A stretch of 64,000 bases of DNA from Skeletonema tropicum (taxonomy: Eukaryota; Bacillariophyta; Thalassiosirophyceae; Thalassiosirales; Thalassiosiraceae). The stretch lies in contig CM074132.1 of assembly GCA_037178625.1 (NCBI GenBank), positions 124,001-188,000 of the forward strand. Reading direction: 5' to 3'. Shown in pieces: positions 54,372 through 64,000 of the stretch. Position 1 is the stretch's first letter. Every line of letters begins with the position of its first letter. Position numbers and translations under genes: made by a program. The notes under the pieces were generated by a model, which was not told the DNA's origin, made no database searches, and worked only from the letters and a program-made list of their open reading frames with translations.

Positions 54372-57300
54372 AGTGTTGGGCCCGACTCCAGTGCAGATTA
54401 TGTGTCACTTGATCCCGATGTGCGTAAAATTAAGCGCCGCAAGATTACCAATTTCATTAATGTACACAACTGCACGCCGGTAAAAGGAGTTGATTATAGT
54501 GGTCGGAAGGAACAGTGTGATAACTATCGATCTCAGGTAGTACGTCCGGGGGCCGCCGGAAAGAAAAAAGAAACGAAGACCGTGTCGGTGTGTATTCCCT
54601 TGTTTGAAAATAAATCCACGGGGGAGAAGCACGTCCTGAGGGTTTTGTTTGACTCAGGATCAGATGGTGATATCTTATTTCTCACCAAGAAAAGTATGAA
54701 AGATTTGCCGTGGGATTTGGTGAATCTAGCGTATCCAGTGACGTGGGGGACTAGCAATGGTTCGTTTAAGACAACTCGTTGTGCCAAGGCGCAGTTGCTC
54801 TTGCCGGAGTTTTCTCAGAGTAAAATTTTTGAGATTGAGCCGGACGTCAAGGTTGTCAAAGGCGGTGAAGCGCAGCGTATGACCTTATTGTCGGAGTGCA
54901 GACGATGGCACGCTGGAATACAGTCCTGGATTTTGGAAAGCAGGAGATGACGATCGATGAGCAGACTATTTCGATGCGTCAACCAGATGCGTTGAGTAAG
55001 AGACGTCTTTTGCTTAACACTTATCGCGAAGCTACGGAGCCTCTTTCGACAAAGGAGGAAACGGAGAGAGTCACGAGGATTCTAGATGCTAAGTACAAAG
55101 CCGCTGACCTATCAAAGATTGTGCAGGAGAATTGTGCGCATCTTGACGCTACTCAGCAGATGCAGCTTTTGGATCTACTCAGACGACACGAGGGTATGTT
55201 CCAAGGGAAGCTGGGGCAATGGGTTGGTGAAGAAGTACATTTTGATCTGAAGGAGGGAGCAGTTCCTTGGCAGGGGCGTCCTTACCCAGTTCCTAAGATT
55301 CATGAATTGACATTGCGAAAGGAAGTTGATCGCCTGGTGGAGATTGATGTTCTTGAGAAGATCTCTAGCGATGAAGCCAATGGTTGGGGTTCCCCCAGCT
55401 TTATTATTGCAAAGGCTAATGGACAAGTTCGGTTTTTGTCTGATCTGTGTGAGGTGAACAAATGAATCGTGAGGAAGCCGTTTCCGCTCCCCAAGATTTC
55501 TGATACGTTACAACGCATGGAGAAGTTTCAGTGGGCTTCGGCAATTGATCTCAATATGGGTTACTACCATCTCACATTGGATTTGGCTACGAGGGAGATT
55601 TGTAGTCTGATATTTCCGTGGGGTCGGTACCATTACAAGAGATTGCCGATGGGTGCATCTACTGCCCCAGATGTGTTTCAGGAGAAGATGAACAATCTTT
55701 TTAATGAACTGGAGTATGTCAAAGTCTACATTGATGACCTGCTGGTGATTTCGGCGGGTTCGTTTGATGATCATTTGGAGAAGCTCGGAGTAGTTCTCAA
55801 TCGATTGCATGAAAAAGGATTCCAAGTAAATGCCGCAAAATCAAACTTCTGTGCCCTAGAAGTAGACTATCTTGGATACACCCTCACACGCGATGGTATT
55901 GCTCCCCGCAAAAGAAGAAGGTGGCTGCAATTTTGGCGCTGAAACCCCCGACGAACGTGAAGCAACTTAGACGTGTTCTGGGGATCGTCCAGTATTATCG
56001 TGATATTTGGGAAAAGCGCACTGATCTCCTCGCTCCGCTTACGGATTTGGTGGCAGAATGCGGGACTTCCAAGGTCAAGAGGAAGCCTCTGAAGCCTTGG
56101 CGGTGGGATGCTGAACACCAAGAAGCGTTCCAGAAGATCAAGAATGTTATAGCTAGAGACGTCGTGCTAGCTTATCCAGATTTCTCGCAAGAGTTTCTGA
56201 TTTACACTGATGCCAGTACTCGTCAACTGGGCGGTGTGATTACACAAGGTAACAGACCCATTGCTTTTTTCAGTCGCAAGCTGACGAAGGCGCAGGAGAA
56301 GTATACCGTCACCGAGCTTGAGCTTTTATCGATTGTTGAGCTTTTGAAAGAGTTCAAGGGGATGTTGCTGGGTTTCAAGGTTAAGGTCATGACTGACCAT
56401 ATCAATCTTACCAGTCCCAACCTTGGAATGGACTCCGACAGGGTATTACGTTGGAGGCTTCTACTCAATGAATTCGACGTTGAAATTGATTATATCAAAG
56501 GCGAGGATAACACTGTTGCTGATGCGATCAGCCGTCTTGATTATTGTCCCAAATCTAATCCTCACCCGGAAGACAAGGATGCTTTTGACCCAAACGAGTT
56601 GAAGGAGTTGAATACCCATCAGCAGTGGAAGGCCAGCGCCATCTTTCTTACGAACTTGTTGGACGAACAGCGTGGTGATGAGGATGAGGTAGTGGGAGAG
56701 GAGGAGTAGTCAAATTTCTCTCATGACATTTTTGTTCAGCATGAGGCCGAGGACAGAGATGAGATTTATCCAGTGACTATTCGAGAGGTCGTGGATGCGC
56801 AGCATGAAGACAAGACTTTGAAGGAGTACTTTAAGAAGCCGCCAAAGGACAAGCCAATTCGCCCAGTGTTGTTGCAGGGGGAAATCATATTGTGCTATGT
56901 GAAAGATCCAGATTGTCCGCGGATGGTCATTCCGAAGAAACTCCAGAAAAAGACTATCACTTGGTATCACCATTATCTTCAGCATCCTGGAAGGGATAAG
57001 TTGGAGAAGACCTTGTCTGCTGTTATGTATTGGAAAGGCATGTCAGATGCTATTAAGAAGTTCACGAAACGTTGTCATCGATGTCAATTGGGGAAGAAGC
57101 GTAAGAGAAAGTATGCTGAACTTCCACCGAAAGAGGCAGTGCTTACTCCGTGGCACACTGTCTGCGTCGATCTTTGTGGTCCTTATCAGATCAAAGGTAG
57201 CGACGGCTCGTGCGAAGAGTTTATGTGTATGACTATGATCGATCCAGCGACGGGTTGGTTTGAGGTGGTTGAGCTTCCCACTGTAGCGGTTTACCGTGAG

Positions 57301-58035
57301 TTTAAGAGCAAGACGGGGAAGATTGAGATCGTGGAAGATGAGATCCTTGACCGGACTTCTGCGAGCATCTCCCAGCTCTTCAACAAAACTTGGTTGAGTA
57401 GGTATCCTAGACCTGTTGAGGTCGTCTGTGATAATGGTTCTGAGTTCAAGAAGGATTTTGCTATGCTTCTGAAGACTTATTCCATCAAGCGTAAGCCCAC
57501 TACGATCAAGAATCCGCAAGCGAATGCGATATTGGAAAGAGTTCATGGTGTCTTGGGAGACATGATGAGAACAAGTGACATTAACAATCAAGAGACTGTT
57601 GATGGAGACCTGATTGATGAATTTCTCACTAATGCGGCGTGGGCAATCAGGAGTACGCATCATTCGGTTTTGCGGGCGTCACCTGGCCAAGCGATATTCG
57701 GGAGAGATATGTTATTTGATATTCCATTTCTTTGCGATTGGTCAGAGATAGGCAGGCGTCGGCAGAAACTGGTGGATCGTTCCAACGCACGTGAAAACTC
57801 ACGGCGTGTTCCCTTCGATTATCAAGTCGGTCAGAAAGCAATGATCATCAAGGCTACTGACGGGAGCCATCTTCCTAAAGCGGAGGATGCACACGAGGGT
57901 CCGTTTGAGGTTACTCAAGTGTTTACTAATGGAACAGTGCGACTGCAACGAGGCTCAGTGAATGAGCGTCTGAATGTTAGACGGTTGACTCCTTACTTCG
58001 AGAGCGACGGAGATGGGAGTTCTGTGCATGAATAA
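54372..58035 (+). pseudogene. Gypsy pol: protease, RT, RNase H, integrase, with stops and frameshifts
   Basis: Protease: LFDSGSDGDIL at about 54.65 kb. A frameshift near 54.88 kb leads into YDLIVGVQTM. RT: KPFPLPKI, YHYKRLPMG and YIDDLLV (about 55.73 kb). RNase H: IYTDASTRQLGG and TELELL (about 56.2-56.33 kb), ending at the VADAISRL boundary. Integrase: zinc-binding H...H...CHRC (about 56.97-57.09 kb), catalytic D in CVDLCGPY, D in CDNGSEF and E in ILERVHG, and a GPF-containing C-terminal module. Lesions: in-frame TGA 55463-55465 (an Arg CGA position), a frameshift near 55.91 kb at a C/A run, and TAG 56707-56709 before integrase. All domains are otherwise present and readable. Integrase from 56710 to 58035 is fully open. 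Confidence 0.88.
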
Positions 58036-58272
58036 ATATGCCTTTGTACAGATGCAATGTATAGGAAGTGAAAGTGATTCTATGGATTGTTCGTTATATT
58101 GATGTTAGTCAGTGCCGAGATTTGAAAAGAAAGACTTACGTGCCGAGAATGTTGGATTCAGTATTATTGGATATTGAAGTGATCTCATTGGGGGAAAGGT
58201 TTTTTATCCGGATGGTTTACCATGGGTTTTCCTTTCTTCTAGCCTCGTTTTATCACACAGTTCGGGGGAGAG

Positions 58273-58542
58273 TGTCACAGGAAATGACTCTCTTCGGTCA
58301 TATCAGTACCACTGATATGCCGTTGCGACAGTCATTCCCTTCGACAGTGTTCTTTGGCGCCATCTGTCATCTTCTGCCAGATGGGTTCGCACACGAGTGA
58401 TGACGCGCATGCTTTTGTTTTGTTCTGTTCTGAGCCATCGCGTTGATCAACACAACCATAATAATGAGTATTTAATGCTTGTATTGTCATCGGATTGCAT
58501 AGCCGTAGTAGTCTGAATGACCCAAGAGAATTGCTTGTGACA
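58273..58542 (+). repeat. Gypsy 3' LTR
   Basis: 270 bp, matching the 5' LTR base for base as far as I can compare, and followed by target duplication GAGAC. Confidence 0.95.
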
Positions 58543-58547
58543 GAGAC

Positions 58548-60400
58548 TTCATGTACGCAGCGATTGCTTCCATTCTAGCAAAACCTTCAGGCATGTAGCA
58601 TAAGATTTCTTCTTGAGTCGAGATCAGGGATGAGTAGTATAGGCCAGTAAAGCTTGGTTTGTACCGAGAATGCTTCTTGAGATACGAGAATGCATGGAAC
58701 ACAAACTTGTTCAAGTTGTCCCTCTCGAGGAAGTGTAAGACAAGATAATAACAGATAGACCTCATGTAGATGTCGACTTTGCTCGATTCAACAATCCAAA
58801 GGAAGTAAGAGCGTTCGTCAGGATGCAATTCTCTCGAAGTGTGAAGTTCAGGATAGTAGCGTAGCCACTCTTGGTCGTAGTAGTTGACCTAGACGGTAGT
58901 TGCTTCCCTAACTCTTCATAGTGCAGACCTCGACGTTCTCGACGGAGTTCTATACACTGTACATACTGAGAAGATCCATATCTCCAACACTTGGTTCCGT
59001 CATCGAGTTCAACACTTTGGATCGTACCACCTCAATAGATTTCAGTGTTTCCGTCATCGAGTTCAACACTTTGGATCGTACCACCTCAATAGATTTCAAG
59101 CGGTCCAATACGTTCCTCCTTTAATTCGAAGGCGGATCCAATCTCTTGGCGCATAACATCTTCTACGTTTCAGAGATCACTAAGACATCGTCAACTTTAG
59201 ATGCAGTTCATAATACTCGACACTCAAACCAGAATCTCTGTCCGCATCCTTTCAAAAGTCAGCGGCGTTGGCACGTAAGTGCCTGCAAGCGTTACAGAAT
59301 CAGACATCAGGTTCGCCTCGTGACAAGGTGAAGCCCAACTCTTCCATTATGCTTCGCAAATGATACCAAAAGAGGTACCGAAGAATTCGACACGCAACTT
59401 TTCTACCGCATTAAGGGTGAATATGAGTGCATCTCTCGTCTTACTCTCTAGACCAGGCTCAGGACTGCGACGAAGTTGTAGGGTCAGGTACAGGCTATGA
59501 TATACAATGTGGCGAGTGTTCTCAGCCAGATGAAGCCTTATCTCCTCCGTCCATCACTTGCACTTGGACAATTCCTCCAATGTTCAACATCTTGTCAAGA
59601 GCATCTTACCAAAAGGTAGTTCCAGATTCAGCGTCAAGTTGAATAATTGCAGTCTTTTCTTGGGAATATAGCTGACCTAACATGCAGGCGCAGCGTCATC
59701 ATTGATGCCACGTGCGCTGATGTATCCAGCCATATCAACGGGGTTGCTTTCCTTAACATCCTTGATCGGAAGCAGGAGTGTACCAGCCGTAGGTTTCCGC
59801 GTATCTCTTCTCCCCTATTAATTAAAGCGATCCTCCTTTGAAATAGTATCACCGTCCAACTCGTGTTCAGTGATCTTCGTCATCATCCACCTATTCCAAG
59901 ACGGGTTGGCATAATATTCACCTATTCCTCCTTCGAGGAGCCATCGGCAAATTGCACATCAATTGAGACAGATTTGTAGAAAGGGGCTGTAGTTGTGCTT
60001 CGTCCAAAACCGGCCATATTTCATCGACTAAGCGACGGAGTTACTTTTGACCTTTGCCAATTGCCTCTGCTTCGTTCAGATATACTTAGGGTAAGACGAC
60101 CTCGACATAAATAAGTAGCTTGGCTGCAATTGTATGTGCGAAGGCTGCGTATCTACCGGTCAAGTCAGTACCATCTGGGAATTGAGAAGGCTTGGATAGG
60201 AATAAGACCAGGTTCATCTGAGAAGCGTCTCAAACTCAAGCAAACTCCGATTACAATGCAGGAGAATAATGCTAAAGTCTTCTGAGCAGCTTGACAACAA
60301 CAATGCGCCTCATTCTCTTCAGGGATCGTCTTCAACCTCGCTCGGATCTTGGGTAGACGGGACATTTGTAGGGAATAGGAACACCAAATATCTCATGGGT
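58548..60400 (-). mobile_element. Decayed Ty1/copia pol remnant
   Basis: Minus-strand translation with many stops and frameshifts. Near 59.80 kb: KDVKESNPVD ... ARGINDDAAPA, which matches the linker before copia reverse transcriptase as I know it from diatom elements. Then LDAESGTTFW-DALDK near 59.6 kb. Further on, at 58.55-58.83 kb, RDNLNKFVFHAFSYLKKHSR resembles the region between RT and RNase H of copia (xHLxxVxHIFxYLKxH). The gypsy element interrupts it at its low-coordinate end. Gag, protease and integrase were not recognised. Confidence 0.62.
58995..59101. repeat. Tandem duplication, 54-bp period
   Basis: TTCCGTCATCGAGTTCAACA ... CAATAGATTTCA is present twice in direct succession (58995 and 59049) with almost no differences. 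This is a recent duplication inside decayed copia DNA. Confidence 0.9.
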
Positions 60401-62795
60401 GCACCCGTGATGTGGGTGGCTACTTGCATGAGCGGTACGCAGAGAGCGGCAGACAGTAAAGTCTCTTTCATCATAGGAGTCCATTTAGCCATCTCAACTC
60501 TTTCATGCTTCGTAGGATCAAGGCATCGACCAAGGTCTTCCCGCATATCAGGATATCCATCGGTGTTGCGCGGTAGAATCCAATTCAATAAAGTTGAAGT
60601 GAAAAGCTCGGAATCTCCCCTAGACGCCAGAAGTATGTAATACATAATGGCTTCTCATACCTGAAATTGCTTTTCGATGTCGGATCATAATAGCGAAATG
60701 ACATTCGCGGTGACTCCTCCGAAACACGAAGTTGTATCAACTTCAAGGCATGGGCATGAGCGGACCTGATCATGGAACTTATTATTGATGGGATCTGTGA
60801 AGATCGACGACCAATATCTCATGTAGGCTTTTACACGGCAGTAGGATCTCAGTAAGAGAGTAGTGGCGAAGTAAATGTAGACGAAGCCTCGTCAGAAGCG
60901 GAGACTTGTTCATACTTGTAATCAACCAACATTCCTAACTTCGTGAGAGCTTTCCATTCACATGGTGATGAATGACTAGAGCAGTTGTATCCAGGGTCCT
61001 TTTATCTCATCGATTTGTCAGAGTTTACTCTCGGTGTAGGTTTTATTGATTGAGTTTTCCATCTCTCAGTGATTTGGACGAGTTTACTCTCACATGTGGT
61101 TTTATGAAGTTTTCCCTCTCAATGGTTTTATGGAGTTTTCCATCTCTCGGTGTAGGTTTTATTGATTGAGTTTTCCATCTCTCAGTGATTTGGACGAGTT
61201 TACTCTCACATGTGGTTTTATGAAGTTTTCCATCTCAATGGTTTTATGGAGTTTTCCATCTCTTGGTGAGTTGTTTGGCATGAGTTTACTCTTGTGTGGT
61301 TATGAAGTTTTCCGTCTCAATAGTTGGAGCGAGCGAGAGTAGTGGCAGGTATATGAGCAACGAACTGGATTGCCAAACGCCTTGCCGTTTCGGGCATACG
61401 CTATCATCAGAGTCGCTGTCTTTCACTGCTAAGACAATCTACAATCTTACTCCTCCTCCGACTTGTATTCAACTATGTCCGCAGACACATCTTAAACCCG
61501 TCGGAAGAAATAGTGCCTTGTCTGAAGGACTTGATGCAAGTCAATCAAGATTGCGGCAGACAGCCAAGTGCAGCGCAGTATCAAAGTCTCGGCTATAGGG
61601 GTAGCAGGGAGTTCTCGAGATATGACCTGTGGCACTTGCTTTACAGACAGATCGAGCGTGGTGCATGCTGTCCGAACCAAAAGATGAATGCACATTCCTC
61701 AGCCATACCATGTTATCGTGGACGTGGGCTAATCGATTGGGCTAACTTGTCACACAGGCATGGGGTACTAAATGCAGAATCAGTTGGACACTCATAGTGT
61801 TCTATGTTGTAGAGAACCCTCTCATTCTTCTTCCAACTAACACTTCCAGCGACTTAGGATTTATTATACAGCTTTCCCATCGCTGTCTCGATGAGTTGAA
61901 ATGAACGTTATTAAGGAGCGCCCTGAAGCAATCTACCTCCCCCACCGAAATGCGCAAAGGCATTCAACCAATGCAAGGGTTAGTTGTCTGGGTTCACGAC
62001 AGATTAAAACAAAGAATCAATATTCTATGAGTCTATAATGTATATTTATGGGTGGACTACAACCCCAGCCGTCGCCAGAGCATCAACCTGTGTACAGAAG
62101 GCCATTGATTGAGTAGTCTAAGGATAGCAATCATTCGTTCCCTCCGGCATGATTAAGTTGCAGGTCCACAGCATACGCGGCTATCCTATTTCCCCTGTTT
62201 CAAGTCAGCATGATCCAAGACACATCGAACACTAGCCAAGTATTTAGCGCCTAGGATTCCACCGCCTCATGGTCTATCATCGACAATTCAATGATTCCAT
62301 CATCGCAGTATCAGATATGGGCAAACAGAAATAGTTGCATCGATCCATGCGAGTCTAGAAGCTCTTCTTGTTGCGACCGATCCTCACATGATGTGAGTGA
62401 GTCTAGCGTAAGTATATCACTTCGCACGAAAGGCCTTTCGCCTTTTATCCACACGTGTCACAGAAGAGTTGGTGCCTCATCACCTAGCAATAGCAGTCAG
62501 CCTACATTATAGGGAAGCTCTGTTCTATGCCCTCGAGGAGAAGTCGATCGATGCAACAATATATCATGTCTTATTACCGCAACTGGCATAATGATAGTTC
62601 AATCAAGTTTCCATGTGTTGCAGATGCATGACAGAGTTACAGGGCGTTCATGACTTCCAGTTGTGTCTTCCCCAGGACACTTGAGTACGGCGATGCGCAA
62701 TGAAACACAAAGCTAATCTCGGTGGTGAAGATCTAGATTCTGCATGATCCGTAGGATCAGATCGTTACAGATATCTTCAGGAGTACAAAGAGATA
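60401..62795. other. Interior of the TIR insertion, no supportable gene
   Basis: Frames up to about 123 codons exist on both strands but none has a domain I recognise. By position it could hold the gag-protease-integrase half of the decayed copia. The tandem repeat at 61.0-61.3 kb lies here. Confidence 0.4.
61021..61320. repeat. Tandem repeat, 116-bp period, about 2.5 copies
   Basis: A unit containing TCTCGGTGTAGGTTTTATTG, GAGTTTACTCTCACATGTGG and GGTTTTATGGAGTTTTCCAT occurs at 61029 and 61145, with a partial, diverged third copy to about 61320. Within each unit, GAGTTTACTCT and GTTTTCC-TCTC recur as sub-repeats. Confidence 0.88.
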
Positions 62796-63290
62796 GTGAT
62801 TTACAACCACAAACTCAGCCATAAAGAACAGTTTTACTCTCTCTTCATGCAGGCGACTCGTCCAGCAAGCAGACAGTCTAGCGAGGATGTTCGAGACGAG
62901 GATGTTCAGATCCTACAGCGAGACAGATGTGGCCATCTGAATGCCATCCACTTAAAGGACATGTGTGGCTTGTCCTGTACCATAAAGAACAGATTTGCTT
63001 TGGCAATCCAGTCGACTCGTCCAACCAGCAGAGAGTCTAGCGAGGATGTTCGGGTCCTACAGCATACCAGATGTGGCCATCTGAATGCCATCCACTTAAA
63101 GGACATGTGTGGCTTGTCCTGAAGAAGCTAGGTGGCACAGGTGTAACAACACCTTCACGTTCTTACGCGCAACGGCATAATGATATGTTTCAATCAAGTT
63201 CCCATGTGTTGCAGCTGCATGACCTATCAGTGACTTGTTAAGCTCCCATGTGTGTCCCCAGCACACTTGAAGAACAATATCTTCTTCCCT
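62585..63290. repeat. Subterminal duplications of the TIR insertion, including a 144-bp tandem repeat
   Basis: Two copies of a 144-bp unit (about 62829-62978 and 62979-63121) share GTCTAGCGAGGATGTTCG, AGATGTGGCCATCTGAATGC and AAGGACATGTGTGGCTTGTC. They keep an open plus-strand frame (62796-63122) giving a repeated peptide CGHLNAIHLKDMCGLS. Outside this unit, GGCATAATGATA-GTTTCAATCAAGTT and CCATGTGTTGCAG-TGCATGAC occur near 62588 and 63174. Confidence 0.8.
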
Positions 63291-63433
63291 AATGAATATC
63301 AAGAGATCATTGCATGAATGGGCTCGAGGCCGGCATGTCAGGCAGTCAATTGTTTTTCCGGGAATACCAGAGTTTGCTATCATGTAAGCCGCCGCCCCTA
63401 TAGTCGGAACGACGTGGGTCTGCATAAACTCGT

Positions 63434-63765
63434 CCACTACAATTTTGATTTTTACTACTGTGGATGCGTCGAGGACCACAGCAATTTTTATTTATCTCTG
63501 AGAACGGGTATCTGTTTGAGGGGAGCTTACGCAATGCAATCTGGTGTGACACTCCTTCGAGAGTAACTACAGCTTGAGGGGAGTGTTTCGATATCGTGTG
63601 GGGTGGACAGACGTCCAGTCAGCCGCCAACTCCGACCTCCATCGGAGCCACGATCCTTGGAACCATCACCTACCATAATTACCTAGTAATTATCACCCTT
63701 ACCATGAGTTCCGCTACGCAGGTAGTGCAGTGGCACCATTAGGAGCCGCACACTGTATCTTGTTA
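63434..63765 (-). repeat. Right inverted terminal repeat
   Basis: Reverse complement of 51875-52213. An inward frame on the minus strand again starts MVLDASTVVKIKIVV and here runs 127 codons into the interior (63096-63479). Followed by target duplication TGCG. Confidence 0.9.
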
Positions 63766-64000
63766 TGCGATGTCGGTGGAGACACTGAAAGATAAGGGAG
63801 TTCCGATATCTGTGTGCGATTTGATTTCCAATATGTTGGATGTAGCACATGACAGACACGGTGGAAAGGATGTGTATCGATCTATGTCAGATGTGAGGGA
63901 TGACTTACGGCTTATGCTTGATAAACCTTCGATCTATCTCTACGATCAGGATATGGGGAGTTTATCAACGACTGGATTGAAATTCGATGGCACTCTCTAC

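Larger units (their letters stand above)
52469..58542 (+). mobile_element. Ty3/gypsy LTR retrotransposon, young but with broken pol
   Basis: Two 270-bp LTRs, 52469-52738 and 58273-58542, begin TGTCACAGG and end CTTGTGACA and look identical by eye. GAGAC flanks the element at 52464-52468 and 58543-58547 as a 5-bp target duplication. A polypurine tract (TCGGGGGAGAG) precedes the 3' LTR at 58262-58272. I could not identify a primer-binding site with confidence after 52738. Domain order is gag, protease, RT, RNase H, integrase, which defines Ty3/gypsy. The element sits inside the copia remnant of the TIR insertion. Confidence 0.95.
51875..63765. mobile_element. 11.9-kb composite insertion with about 335-bp inverted terminal repeats
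   Basis: The ends TAACAAGATACAGTGTGCGG and its complement are inverted over 51875-52213 and 63434-63765, with few mismatches. TGCG flanks both sides (4 bp; 5-bp ATGCG if the right end is trimmed by one base). The intact paralogue (copy 2) supplies the empty site. Without the gypsy element inside, the insertion is about 5.8 kb, and its minus strand contains copia-like pol remnants. No DNA transposase was recognised. It may be a TIR DNA transposon that captured a copia element, or a copia-derived element with inverted ends. Confidence 0.85.
51154..64000 (+). pseudogene. AAA ATPase copy 3, disrupted; continues past the window end
   Basis: The frame from 51154 (MSNESNTKGSSFDLS) aligns with the N-terminus of copies 1 and 2, with clear divergence in the acidic repeat region. 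At 51801-51807 it carries a 7-bp insertion (GCTTGAG next to TTGAG) that creates TGA at 51805. The homology then continues out of frame to 51874, is split by an 11.9-kb insertion (51875-63765), and resumes at 63766 with GTCGGTGGAGACACTG on to the window end, where FDGTLY is reached. The DNA on both sides joins exactly as in copy 2 once one TGCG is removed. Two independent lesions make this a pseudogene. The right part matches copy 2 in YRSMSD and RLMLD. Confidence 0.9.

Noticed and set aside
58918..58960. Plus-strand QTSTFSTEFYTL, similar to the copia RNase H motif ETSTFGSEF
   Set aside because: All other copia similarity here is on the minus strand and the match does not extend in either direction. 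It is probably coincidence or a tiny inverted piece.
1..64000. CRISPR arrays, bacterial operons or riboswitches
   Set aside because: The tandem repeats present have no regular spacers, genes have spliceosomal introns, and the context is eukaryotic.

Overview
This window looks like nuclear DNA of a diatom, probably a centric one of Thalassiosirales type. The signs are short GT-AG introns, a plastid pre-protein with a signal peptide followed by an AAF-type cleavage motif, an SPX-MFS phosphate transporter, a large COG3899-like AAA/TPR ATPase family, and LINE, Ty3/gypsy and Ty1/copia elements that resemble diatom lineages. Organism identity is inferred; no rRNA or organellar marker is present.

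Layout. 1-3.05 kb has no supportable gene. 3,070-11,103 is a complete minus-strand non-LTR retrotransposon (RGG/zinc ORF1; endonuclease-RT-RNase H ORF2) between 17-bp target duplications. 11.8-14.3 kb is a three-exon gene of unknown function. 14.6-16.2 kb holds decayed gypsy DNA ending in an old LTR. 16.9-18.0 kb is a repeat (A) with an inverted copy at 26.3-27.4 kb. 18.1-22.3 kb is ATPase gene copy 1 (+). 23.3-26.0 kb contains a J-domain pseudogene and a coiled-coil pseudogene. 27.4-28.5 kb has two MITEs. 31.05-31.9 kb is a plastid-targeted protein gene. 32.8-37.0 kb is ATPase copy 2 (-), an inverted duplicate of copy 1.

37-43 kb is mostly non-coding, with a PIF/Harbinger-like element and two MITEs packed almost end to end at 40.9-42.2 kb. 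43.2-47.3 kb has two conserved genes, convergent: a conserved protein of unknown function (+) and the SPX-MFS transporter (-). 48.0-48.6 kb is an ankyrin ORF with one internal stop. 49-51 kb is foldback and dispersed repeats.

51.15 kb to the window end is a third ATPase copy, broken by a 7-bp insertion and by an 11.9-kb insertion with about 335-bp inverted terminal repeats. That insertion contains a decayed Ty1/copia pol, and into it a 6.07-kb Ty3/gypsy element has inserted, with LTRs identical by eye and a 5-bp target duplication. The order of events reads as: gene duplication, TIR-element insertion, copia decay, then recent gypsy insertion.

The window is dominated by local duplication of one gene family plus several generations of transposons. 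The most informative points are the paralogous empty site for the TIR element, the mosaic relationship of the three ATPase copies, the LINE with exact boundaries, the young gypsy with broken pol, and the MITE cluster. Intron and exon limits were read by eye from GT-AG signals, phase and paralogue comparison, with no transcript evidence.
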